A stretch of 18,386 bases of DNA from Candidatus Helarchaeota archaeon (GTDB taxonomy: Archaea > Asgardarchaeota > Lokiarchaeia > Helarchaeales > HEL-GB-A): contig JAEOSY010000627.1 in NCBI GenBank assembly GCA_016840125.1, positions 1 to 18,386 on the forward strand, written 5' to 3'. A program made the translations under genes and the position numbers. A model generated the notes under the pieces. That model did no database searches, was not told the origin of the DNA, and worked only from the letters and a program-made list of their open reading frames with translations. Within the stretch, counting starts at the first letter, position 1, and each line of letters starts with the position of its first letter. Of this stretch, positions 7,423 through 15,600 are shown piece after piece.

Positions 7423-7569
7423 ATGCCAAAAGTCTTTATTCAACTGAGCGATAAACAAGTTGAAATCCTAGAAAAAATTAGTGAGAAACGCGGGATGAGC
7501 AAAATCCAAGAACTTATCCGGTTTTTAATTAATGACTTAATTGAGAAAGAATTGGAAGAAGAAGAATAG
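7423..7569 (+). CDS. Ribbon-helix-helix (CopG/Arc-like) DNA-binding protein
   Basis: This is a 48-residue protein on the plus strand, the only rightward gene in the window. The N-terminal strand MPKVFIQLSDKQVEILEKIS is followed by the RGMSKIQELIRFLINDLIEKE pair of helices. This is the standard ribbon-helix-helix layout, where the strand of a dimer enters the DNA major groove. The tail is four glutamates. AAGG lies about 6-9 nt before the ATG. It converges on the AbiTii-HEPN gene with only 45 bp between their ends. RHH proteins often act as autorepressors or antitoxins. Here it is not co-directional with a toxin, so a regulator role is the more cautious reading. Confidence 0.8.
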   Translation: MPKVFIQLSDKQVEILEKISEKRGMSKIQELIRFLINDLIEKELEEEE

Positions 7570-7614
7570 AAATTATCATATTTATAACGCCATTTTAGAA
7601 TTTTTTATAAATTA

Positions 7615-8610
7615 TCAAGCTAATCGTCGTAAAATTGAATTCAGTAAATCAACAATTAGTTTTAAATCCTCTATTACTGGAACATACTCTTTGCGTTTTT
7701 GGTTTTCAGGATGGATGATGTTTCTAAACTCTTGAAGTATATATGAAACTCTTTTGCTGACTTTAGTTAATAGTTCTAAATCCTCTGAAATTTCGATCAA
7801 TTTACTAAATGTTAATTTTTTAATCGGGATTGGCTTTTTATATCGTTCTTTAATCAATTCATCTGTTCTTGGTTCATCTCCTAAAAGATGATCTAGAAGA
7901 ACTGCTTCAATAATACTGCCCGCCAATATTATTCCTGACTTGATGCAATCATTTTGATAACATTTTATAATTTCTTTATAATCAGCATTTAAAATCTGTC
8001 TAAAATCGGTATCCTTTATAATAGTAAAGCAGTTATTGAGGAACAATTCAGTTCCTGCGAAATTTTTTTTAATTTTTTCGGTAAATTCAAGTATTTTAAC
8101 TCGGAGTGTTGTTATGAATGCTTGACAATCGACCTTTTTCATTCCTATACCTAAATTCTTTGGTAAATTTCGGTCATATTTTTTAATCTGATTTAATAAC
8201 GGTGTCTGAACCTGAAAGGAAGCAAATTCTAAATCTGATTTTAAAAACTCTTCTAAGGTTATTATAGGTGCAGGATTTTTCATAGTTAATATTTTCTGAT
8301 AAACTTTAATAGGAATATTAGGAACATTAATTTCTTCATTTTTATCCCTATCAAAGAACTTTATCAGATGAGTTCGGTATTCAGGGACTTGTTCTAAGTC
8401 TGGATAGCCCTGAAGCTCGTTTTTTATCCATTTTAAATCATCATCAATGTTATATGTTATACAAATCTTCATACAAATTTCAAGAACCTTTGTAACTTCG
8501 AACTCTTTGATTGGTTTTTTTAGCTGCTCATCAATGAAATTAAGCTGTTCTTCCAAGTAACTCACAACTTTTATTTTTGAATCATCCTGGCCATATAATC
8601 CCCATTTCAT
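7615..8610 (-). CDS. AbiTii-domain protein with C-terminal HEPN-like domain (abortive infection)
   Basis: This is a 331-residue protein. The N-terminal half (about 15-185) matches the AbiTii abortive-infection domain: a helical start, KVLEICMKICITYNIDDDLKW (41-61), the hallmark NELQGYP followed by EYR (64-79), and the closing RVKILEFTEKIKK (170-182). The C-terminal part (about 215-331) looks like a HEPN-type RNase domain: SGIILAGSIIEAVLLDHLL (225-243), then EFRNIIHPENQ (294-304), where Arg296, Asn297 and His300 fit the RN-x-x-H signature of HEPN nucleases. Expected role: phage-triggered RNA cleavage or growth arrest in the cytosol. The ATG at 8610 overlaps the ApeA-like gene by 29 bp, so the two are co-transcribed. 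The family assignment is by eye. Confidence 0.8.
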   Translation of the reverse strand: MKWGLYGQDDSKIKVVSYLEEQLNFIDEQLKKPIKEFEVTKVLEICMKICITYNIDDDLKWIKNELQGYPDLEQVPEYRTHLIKFFDRDKNEEINVPNIPIKVYQKILTMKNPAPIITLEEFLKSDLEFASFQVQTPLLNQIKKYDRNLPKNLGIGMKKVDCQAFITTLRVKILEFTEKIKKNFAGTELFLNNCFTIIKDTDFRQILNADYKEIIKCYQNDCIKSGIILAGSIIEAVLLDHLLGDEPRTDELIKERYKKPIPIKKLTFSKLIEISEDLELLTKVSKRVSYILQEFRNIIHPENQKRKEYVPVIEDLKLIVDLLNSILRRLA

Positions 8611-10000
8611 ATGTAAAGCGTTGGCTCCTTTTTAAAAGTGTGTTAATATTTTCTAGTTCTAAGCCAGTCTCTTTCAAGAGGCATACAAGTAATAATAATT
8701 TCAACTGTTGATTAATTCGCCTTAATTCCTTTTTGGATGCAACATTTTTCTTGGGTTCCTTCGAATGGTGGATTAGATAGTTTCTAGTACTTATGACTTT
8801 TTGAAAAAAAAGACTCCATTCATCTTCAGGTATGAACTTGTTTGTAACAAGTTTTAGACTTTTGAGGAGTTCCTTCAGTTCCTCTCGTAAAGTAATTCGA
8901 TTTGATAATTTATCTTCAATAAACTCTCGATACTCAGGGAAATTTTTGATTACATCCTTTTTTAATCGTCTAAATTCAAAGGTAGGTATTTTTTTTCTTT
9001 CCATATCAACAAAATTGCTCTGATATGCCTCAAAAGCAATTATTAATCTAAGAAATTTAGTTTCAGGGGTCATAGTGGAATCCTGAAATGTACTAAAGTA
9101 GAAATCACAGACTGGTTGGAGCTTTTCAGCATTATTTAACCAATGCTGGAGCATTTTTCCGAGCTTTTCTTGAATATTTTTGTAGAGGATGAGAATATCA
9201 TATACATCTAAGGTCTTTAGTGTGAATAATTCTCCCGAAGATTTGTTGAAGATTTCACCTCCACCAAAAGTTAATTCATTATATCCTCGTAATGATAAAA
9301 TTTTTACTGGTTTGAAAATCAGAAGTGTTAGGAAATCTCGCAGGTGATTAGCTACATCGAGGCAATAACCAAATTTTTCTGTTTTGGAAAAAAAAATATT
9401 TACTCTCGCATTCTGTTTATAAATTATTTCGGCACTAGCAATATTAAAACGAGGTTTAATCGTAGCTGGTTCTTTAGTGACCGAAAGGCTTAGGGTAATC
9501 TCCTCTTTTTGACTTTTTGTCAGTTTAATTTCTTCGTACGAGCTGTATTTTAAGAGATGACTTGGATCTTTCGATTTAATGTATTCCTCCTTAAAAAGAG
9601 ACTTATTAACCCATTCATGCAGTCCTGTAAATTCAACATTAAGAGTATTAAATTTGATTTGTTCTTCATTCAGAAATTGAACTCCATTAAAAACTACCCC
9701 TACTTCATAAATTGCATTGTATCCACCTACATCTTGATAAGTACCCTCTCTAAAAAAAGAATTGAAGAGTGTTATTTGTTTATTTAATGGATCAGTGCTT
9801 GATATTACGTCTCCTATAATAATTTTAGGAGCTCGTCCTAAGACACCTAATGAATAAGGTCTTTCTGAATTTTTAATGGATTCATCATCTATAACATCTA
9901 GAGTTGTCTTCATGTAAGGTATTACTCTTAAAGTGCCCATTAGTCTTTTCTCAGTGTTATTGGGTACCCACCATTTGCCCTTGGCAACTAATTCCTTCAA
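8582..10000 (-). CDS. apeA: ApeA-like HEPN anti-phage protein
   Basis: This is a 472-residue protein with the ApeA layout. The N-terminal beta-rich domain opens with GKWWVPNNTEKRLMGTLRV (8-26), the characteristic GxWW-x-P...GTL start, and continues to about residue 290 (probable sensor of phage components). The C-terminal helical HEPN domain (about 300-450) carries KVISTRNYLIHHSKE (401-415), with Arg406, Asn407 and His411 as the predicted RNase residues (Rx4H). ApeA is a known bacterial defence protein; a role as an infection-triggered RNase is inferred here. The start is TTG at 10000: the GGAGG at 10008-10012 sits 7 nt upstream, and no ATG in this frame fits as well. It overlaps the AbiTii-HEPN gene, making a two-gene HEPN cassette. 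Confidence 0.85.
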   Translation of the reverse strand: MKELVAKGKWWVPNNTEKRLMGTLRVIPYMKTTLDVIDDESIKNSERPYSLGVLGRAPKIIIGDVISSTDPLNKQITLFNSFFREGTYQDVGGYNAIYEVGVVFNGVQFLNEEQIKFNTLNVEFTGLHEWVNKSLFKEEYIKSKDPSHLLKYSSYEEIKLTKSQKEEITLSLSVTKEPATIKPRFNIASAEIIYKQNARVNIFFSKTEKFGYCLDVANHLRDFLTLLIFKPVKILSLRGYNELTFGGGEIFNKSSGELFTLKTLDVYDILILYKNIQEKLGKMLQHWLNNAEKLQPVCDFYFSTFQDSTMTPETKFLRLIIAFEAYQSNFVDMERKKIPTFEFRRLKKDVIKNFPEYREFIEDKLSNRITLREELKELLKSLKLVTNKFIPEDEWSLFFQKVISTRNYLIHHSKEPKKNVASKKELRRINQQLKLLLLVCLLKETGLELENINTLLKRSQRFTYEMGIIWPG

Positions 10001-10045
10001 ATTTTGCCCTCCATCTTAGAGTATTAGAGCTAAGAAATGGGCAAT

Positions 10046-10062
10046 GAATTTAAATTTTAAGG
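10046..10062 (-). promoter_or_regulatory. TATA-like promoter of the ApeA/AbiTii cassette
   Basis: Minus-strand CCTTAAAATTTAAATTC places a TATA-like core at 10048-10060, about 50 nt before the TTG start. A transcript start near 10028 would leave a leader that includes the GGAGG site. AT-rich background makes this tentative. Confidence 0.35.
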
Positions 10063-10091
10063 TTTTTTTATGAAAATCTTCAAGATTCTAT

Positions 10092-10110
10092 GATAAAAAA
10101 AAACTCTCAC
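10092..10110 (-). terminator. Poly-T terminator upstream of the ApeA-like gene
   Basis: On the minus strand GTGAGAG leads into nine T (10095-10103), about 20 nt after the stop codon of the 10127-10450 ORF. It separates that gene from the HEPN cassette. Confidence 0.5.
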
Positions 10111-10126
10111 TTTATGTTCTATAGGT

Positions 10127-10450
10127 TTATTCAGGCAAATTATGAAGTGCTGAAACGAATTTTAATATCCGTTCCTCATCTACAGAGCTTTGACTAAGGG
10201 TTTGCCTTATAAACATGGTCATATGAATCGTCTGATGCCACTCAACCTCCGTCATTCGCGGATAGGTTGCCCGGAGTGAATCAAATTTCTGATGCTTCTG
10301 ATTATCTCTCATGGTACGAACCAATTGGAGTAATAATCCCTCGTCTCCTGCGTTTTTCTTTATGAAACTTTTAATGGCACTTGCAAAACAAAATAATTCT
10401 CCCAAGATTGGATTATATGTGTGAATTGGTTCTTCAACCAAAGAAACCAT
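10127..10450 (-). CDS. Hypothetical helical protein, perhaps the 3' part of a frame-broken gene
   Basis: This is a 107-residue, largely helical, cytosolic protein with no family I recognise. Landmarks are GELFCFASAIKSFIKK (about 17-32) and EVEWHQTIHMTMFIRQTL (about 68-85). The ATG at 10450 has no good ribosome site. The same reading frame, interrupted by two stops, leads back to the well-initiated 34-codon ORF at 10621. An alternative frame between them encodes a plausible bridge. It may therefore be the C-terminal part of one gene broken by frameshifts, or a gene needing frameshifting. A poly-T terminator follows it. Confidence 0.5.
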   Translation of the reverse strand: MVSLVEEPIHTYNPILGELFCFASAIKSFIKKNAGDEGLLLQLVRTMRDNQKHQKFDSLRATYPRMTEVEWHQTIHMTMFIRQTLSQSSVDEERILKFVSALHNLPE

Positions 10451-10516
10451 TGATAGAGTCGTCCTTTCCGCGTTTGACTGGGGGGGTCTGAACCCTTCCC
10501 GCCTCTTTTAATCGCT

Positions 10517-10621
10517 TTACTTGCATACTTCTCCGTTCTTCGCAATGATTTTTAATAGTTCAGCGTCCTTCACCATTAGCGGGCGACCTCTCTTGGATTT
10601 CTGTTTTTTAGTCGCCTTCAT
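10517..10621 (-). CDS. Short ORF with strong start, basic N-terminus of a probable DNA-binding gene
   Basis: A 34-codon ORF begins at an ATG with a perfect GGAGG (10631-10635) 9 nt upstream and a TATA-like CTTAAATAG at about 10677-10686. The initiation signals are thus better than those of most genes here. The peptide is basic (KKQKSKRGRP) and then forms a helix (KDAELLKIIAKNG). It stops at 10517-10519. In another frame the DNA continues as QVKRLKEAGRVQTPPVKRG, which would extend it naturally into a winged-helix-like module. This suggests a broken or frameshifted gene whose remainder is the 10127-10450 ORF. Confidence 0.45.
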   Translation of the reverse strand: MKATKKQKSKRGRPLMVKDAELLKIIAKNGEVCK

Positions 10622-10674
10622 GTTGATTAACCTCCAATTTGACTTTCAAGTGCAAAATTGTCTGGGTAAAATTT

Positions 10675-10688
10675 CCTCTATTTAAGTG
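10675..10688 (-). promoter_or_regulatory. TATA-like box of the 10621 gene
   Basis: Minus-strand ACTTAAATAG lies about 60 nt before the ATG at 10621. A start site near 10655 gives a leader of about 34 nt containing GGAGG. The 41-bp repeat array begins directly upstream of it. Confidence 0.4.
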
Positions 10689-10700
10689 TTCTCCCAATTT

Positions 10701-10864
10701 TTGAACCCTCAAGATTTTTTGAACTTGTTACTCTCGAATTATTGAACTCGTCAAATCGAATTATTGAACCCGTTATTTATTTTTGAACTCGACAAATCGA
10801 ATTGTTGAACTCATCGCTAGTTTTTGAATCCGTCAAATTTGAATATTTGAACCTGTCAAATCGA
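10701..10864. repeat. Four degenerate 41-bp tandem repeats built of ~20.5-bp half-units
   Basis: Units start at 10701, 10742, 10783 and 10824, with a partial fifth after 10865. Each starts TTGAAC(T/C)CG(T)CAAATCGAATT or a variant, and has a second TTGAAC about 18-23 bp later. Counting every TTGAA-type element from 10703 to 10870 gives nine copies averaging about 20.9 bp, close to two helical turns. The clearest copies contain the palindrome TTGA-N5-TCAA (10742-10754 and 10847-10859). All frames contain stops, so it is not coding. It lies just upstream of the TATA-like box of the 10621 gene and looks like a phased operator array. Confidence 0.75.
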
Positions 10865-10879
10865 GTTTTAAACCCGTTG

Positions 10880-11250
10880 AATCCGACTAAAATCAAACAA
10901 AATCTAAAAATCATAAACCATTACAAATATTTGTGATGTCCTAGAATGAAAAATGAGTTAAAGAGCGCTTGGAACTTCTCATAATCATAGAACTATAATC
11001 TTAATCAATTTTTTTGTAATTTCAATCCAGCAGTTAATTTCATAAAACTTGCATACATTTTTAAATAAGAATTTTTCATAATTATCCTTGATGATCGTAG
11101 CAGAATCGTCTGAGAGGATTATTCTGTAAAAATCAGTAAACTGTCGTTAAACCTCCGTTTCACATTTTACCCTTATATGTTTCTACTCCACCTATAACTA
11201 GGAGTTTGGAAAGAAAAGCGAATGGAAAAGATAATGCTAGCTGAATTATC
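10880..11250. other. AT-rich non-coding region
   Basis: Between the repeat array and the DUF3800-like gene there is about 370 bp of AT-rich DNA. The only reading frame with a ribosome-site-like AAGGAT is a 24-codon ORF at 11005-11079 (minus), too short and featureless to call. I see no tRNA, attachment site or terminal inverted repeat. Confidence 0.4.
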
Positions 11251-12450
11251 CTATTTAAAGTAAGTCTCCATCTTTTCCAAGATATTTTTTACCTTCATTT
11301 GAGTCTCAGTTCTATAATAACCAGAGGCCTCTTCAATTGCTTTGAAAAAAGCAATAAAATCATTAATATACTCTGTAATTAAAATAGTCTCTATGTTGTT
11401 CCTTTGACATTTTTTTAGATTCATTTTATCCTGTTTTAATAACTTTTCAGAATATATTGCAATAGAATTATGAGGATTACCAATTCTTGAATAACGAAAG
11501 AAATTATCTATATCATCCTTTATTATAAAAGGTTCATACACAATTCTTCTATTCTTTTGGTGCAAAATATAGGGAATAAGTTCAAATAATTCAGATTCTC
11601 CTATAAACAAGATTCGGTTTTTAAAGAAGGGTTTCCTTAAAAAACTCCAAATCGTATCATAAAAAACATTTTCTGAAAAATGCAGGTCAGAAAAGTTATA
11701 CTCGATTTTTTCTATAGGAAGCTCAAAATACCGAGTTGTATCTTGCTGAAGTATTTGAGCCAATAAATGGGCAATATTCATTGATAAATAATAACGATCT
11801 CCGTGTGAAATTCCATTAATAAAGACTTTATTTTTCAATAAATCATTATTAGTATGAGTTTGAAATAATTGATACCACCAAAACGTGAGTGGGTATCCCC
11901 CATCTACTTGGATCTTTATCATATTATTCTCTCCCTTTAGAAAATTCAACATTCTTGAATTACTACAAATCTGATTACAAATAAATAAATATGCAAATGA
12001 TTTTACACAAAATTCTGGTAAAAACGCATAATTTCGATAATGTTGAAGTTGGGATATAAAATCTGCTAAGTGCCTCTCACTTATTTTTTTGAATGATTTT
12101 ATAAAATAGTCTCTCTCTTTAAACAAAATTCGTGCTTGGTGCTTAAAAACGTCATTATAGATTTTGGTCTTTTCCAAAGATGTTAGCTTATAAAAAGTGA
12201 CATCAATTAGATCATTATCCATTAATTTTCGTGCTAATCTGATTTTAGTTTTTATATCCCATCCTCTAATATCCTGTTTTTTTAATAGGAAGTTATTTGA
12301 TTCTTTGAGATTGTGAATAAAAAGATCTAGCTCGTTCAATTCATTAAATTCGACTTGGGTAAAAATGATAAATGGATCTTGAATTGTACCACTCTCATCA
12401 AATCCGATGATTTTAACATTCTTAGCCAAAGGTTTTGAGCTTTCATACAT
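11251..12450 (-). CDS. DUF3800-like RNase H-fold protein with C-terminal alpha/beta domain
   Basis: This is a 399-residue protein. The first strand reads KIIGFDESGTI (13-23), the DESG signature of DUF3800-type RNase H-fold proteins (Asp18 as first metal ligand). Further candidate acids are Asp183 in IQVDGGYP and Asp218 in SHGDRYYLSMNIAHLLAQ (215-232). The last stretch resembles the family's closing Q-x-AD-L motif, but here reads NIAH, so one ligand may be changed. Residues about 278-375 look like a separate alpha/beta unit (RILFIGESELFEL, SIAIYSEKLL, IETILITEYIND). DUF3800 proteins are often found in defence loci and are presumed nucleases. It lies 220 bp downstream of the giant Cas1-DHH gene, in the same direction. 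The ATG at 12450 is close to an AT-rich promoter-like stretch. Family call moderate. Confidence 0.6.
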   Translation of the reverse strand: MYESSKPLAKNVKIIGFDESGTIQDPFIIFTQVEFNELNELDLFIHNLKESNNFLLKKQDIRGWDIKTKIRLARKLMDNDLIDVTFYKLTSLEKTKIYNDVFKHQARILFKERDYFIKSFKKISERHLADFISQLQHYRNYAFLPEFCVKSFAYLFICNQICSNSRMLNFLKGENNMIKIQVDGGYPLTFWWYQLFQTHTNNDLLKNKVFINGISHGDRYYLSMNIAHLLAQILQQDTTRYFELPIEKIEYNFSDLHFSENVFYDTIWSFLRKPFFKNRILFIGESELFELIPYILHQKNRRIVYEPFIIKDDIDNFFRYSRIGNPHNSIAIYSEKLLKQDKMNLKKCQRNNIETILITEYINDFIAFFKAIEEASGYYRTETQMKVKNILEKMETYFK

Positions 12451-12670
12451 TTTTTATACCACATTTAAATTTTAATTTAGTTGATTAACAATAATTGTGA
12501 TTTTTGATTATTTAAGGTTTTTAAGTTTATAGGGGTTAATATGAGAAACGAATAACACTTGAAATCGTTAATAGGATGTTCTAATTTACGAAATAAAACT
12601 AAATCTAGTACAAGAATCATCGATAATTATAGTGAACCGCGTAACAAGTGAGATGAAATTAACAACTTTA
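12451..12670. other. Intergenic region between the giant gene and the DUF3800-like gene
   Basis: This is 220 bp of AT-rich DNA on the downstream side of the giant gene. It includes TTAAAATTTAAAT (minus, 12463-12475) close to the next start, the same 13-mer as in the ApeA promoter region. Its distance to the ATG (13 nt) does not fit a TATA box with a leader, so its role is unclear. Confidence 0.35.
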
Positions 12671-15600
12671 TTAAAACTCTCTGAATTTCATAGTGTTATT
12701 AGGTATTTTAGGGCGCTCATTCTTCAGAGCTAAATATCGCAATCCTTTTCTTAATCCAGATTGAAGAGCTGTTTCTATCTGTTCCTTTTCCGCATAATCT
12801 TGGAGCATTTCCAAATTATTCAAGATAGTATTTGAGATGTCATCAATTTCCTTCCAAGTGAAATACAATTGTAATTCAGTTAGGAAATCTTCCCACGTCT
12901 GAGTAATAATCCAAGGGTGGAGTGGGGGGAAGGGGTAGAAAAGAGGGAGAAGGGCATTGGATAAAGTTTCGACATCAGCTTCTTGAAATTCTTCCTTAGA
13001 TAATGCTTGAATTCTTTTTGTGTCTTGCTCTCCTACTGTTTTAAGATCGTCCCTCAATCTCCAAAGGTATCTAAGAAGCTGGTTAAATTCAAAGAATTGA
13101 AGTGTCAATTTCTGTAGGAACTTTTCAAAGGATGATACGTCTGAATGAACGCGATTAAAGTACATTCCATGCCCCTCTTGACGTGTATCCCCCCCATACT
13201 GTTCTAAAACCTGTAAATTGACTTTACTATTATAGATTGAATAATTCCCGTTGGGCCATAAAATGAGGTCAAAAGATCGGTTGGGTTTGAGTTGCTCCAG
13301 ATAAGCTTGTAAATTCTGAATATTCCCCGCATTGGGCTTGAATTGGCAGACCAGATACTTCATGCGATAGATAGTCTCCCGGATATAAGGCAATCGGTCA
13401 AGTTTTCTTTCTAATTCGGCAAATTCATTAAGGATAGGGGGAGTAGGAACGGTGAAGTCAATGGTTTCTTGGAGGGTTTCACTAAAATCGGATAGATGTA
13501 CCTCGTCAGGCGATTTCATGGCAGGGCGCGTAATTTTGACCACGTTCGGAGCTTCGAGAATGGTTCCCGAGTCATTAAACTGTTGAATCAAATGCACCCG
13601 TCTACGGGTCGATCTTACAAAAATCTTGCTCTTGATCGCACCACGCACGCGAAGGGGAAGGCGGGGGTGAATCAACTGATCTTCAGGATCGAAGAGGGTA
13701 GAATTTCTTGTGATAAGTAAGGATGTATCAGTACCGTGTATTATTTGTTGCAAGTCATTGATGAATCGGTGTTGAAGATCACCTAATTTACTCCAAAACA
13801 AGTAGGGGCGAATAGTTTGCTCGGCTAGATGCTCTTCGAGGAGGTTAAAGACCGAGGGGAGGATGATGAGGCAGATGTTCAATAGCTTGATAAGAGTTCG
13901 GAGGTGATTTTTGAGAAAAGAGTCTAGTGTCCGAAAATCCTTAATTTGGGTGAAATGTAATGCGGTCTGCAAGGAAGAGAGGGGAATTCCAAAACGGAGG
14001 AGGTGTTTGAATTGCAGGGTGTGATTGGTTGTATCAATATAGAGAATGGTAGGGGGTGGCATGAAATTGTCGGGGGGATGGTGCGTGAGATAGGTATGGA
14101 TGAGATAATGAAGCAGGGAGGTGATTGTGAATCGATCCCGCCAGTGGGTGTAAAGGATGGAAACTTGGTTACGGGGAAGCGTGAAAGTTTGCTTCTCTGA
14201 AAAGGGAAAGGAAATTGGGGGGAGAACCTCTTTCTCTTCGTCAAGATCTCTTAATATTCCATCAATGAATCCGATGGGGATCTCATAGGTGATCTGGTTT
14301 CGTATTTCATACCGCCACCAATAATATTTTGAAGTGGGGAGGGTTGCTACATTCAGGGGATCATCTGGAAGAAGGTCGGCGGGGTTCTCCGTAAGTACGC
14401 TCTTCGAAATCCACTCTATGACCTTATCTAACGGGCGATACCGATAGAGGTATAAACTCAATGGCGGGGGTCCCGTCCTAAGTGTGAGAGAGTAGACGCG
14501 TTGACGGGGGGTATAGATGGGGCCGGTGTAAGGGTGGGCATGAATGCCCTGATCCAGTAAAAGCCCGGAGACTCGCACTTGCTTGTTATAAGATCGCACG
14601 CTTAAGGTATGGTCGTGCCAGTAGCACACAACGGCATCGGGAAGATGGGGGGTGTAGTGGCGAAGGATCTCTCTGACGCGCGCAATGGGGAAGGACTGGC
14701 GGAATACGAGGAGGGCGAAGGTTTGCCCCGTGCTGGTGTTGTGGAGCGATCCATGTATGAGGGGGTCACTTAAAGGTTTCTTTTTAGGTTCATCGAGTGC
14801 GGGAGTGGGCGGCGGTTGCCGGAGCTGGCAGAGATGCTTAAAGAAGCGCGTCCAATTCTTACGGCGGCGTTGCCTTCGCGCCCAGTACGCCAAGAACCAA
14901 GCATACCAATTTTGGAGGTAATCAGAATCAGCAGGATACTTTAACCCTCCCGTAGATCGGACAACCAGCTTGGAATACAATTGAATGAGGTGTTTATGTC
15001 TTTTTGAAATCTCCGCAGGATCAAAGTCGCGTTTGAGCTCGTGCCAAAGAATCCGCCACGCATCGGTTTGAGTGTCATGATGGACATGTACCCCTACCTG
15101 TTGCTGTAAGATGGTTGGGGGGACGTTGGGATGGGCGTGGTGGTCGTACCAGTGCCATATGAGCAAGTCATCAAAGCCTCCCACTTGTTCCAGGTATTTC
15201 CGTTTGATGTTCCGGTAGACTTGCAGATCCTCTTGGATGGCAAAATCCGCGACGACGACTATATTCTGTGCTTCGTCGGTGAGTAATCGAGGGACTTGCT
15301 CTGTTAAGACTTTTTTCAAATAGAGCTGGTGGTGCGGATGGTTCTCTGCCACGATAACATGCACATTCGGCATGTGCTTGTAATATTTAATCATTAACAG
15401 GAGTGCGGAATTAAACCCATCCCGATCCCGATGTGTCACGATAATGACATTTTTCGGTAGACTGCGTACTTGCTCTTGCAGAGTGGTAGACACATCGGTC
15501 ACTGTAGGCACGCGGAGCTTTGGGCGATAGGGAGCTGATGGAACTCTATAATCGGCAATTTGCTGAATCCGGTAGTAATACCCTTTTACCTTTTGCATAT

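Noticed and set aside
10693..10890. The repeats as a CRISPR array linked to the Cas1 protein
   Set aside because: Units are degenerate and contiguous with no unique spacers between conserved repeats. The pattern is a tandem operator-like array, not repeat-spacer.
11005..11079. 24-codon minus-strand ORF with an AAGGAT site
   Set aside because: Too short, no recognisable motif, AT-rich background; chance is likely.
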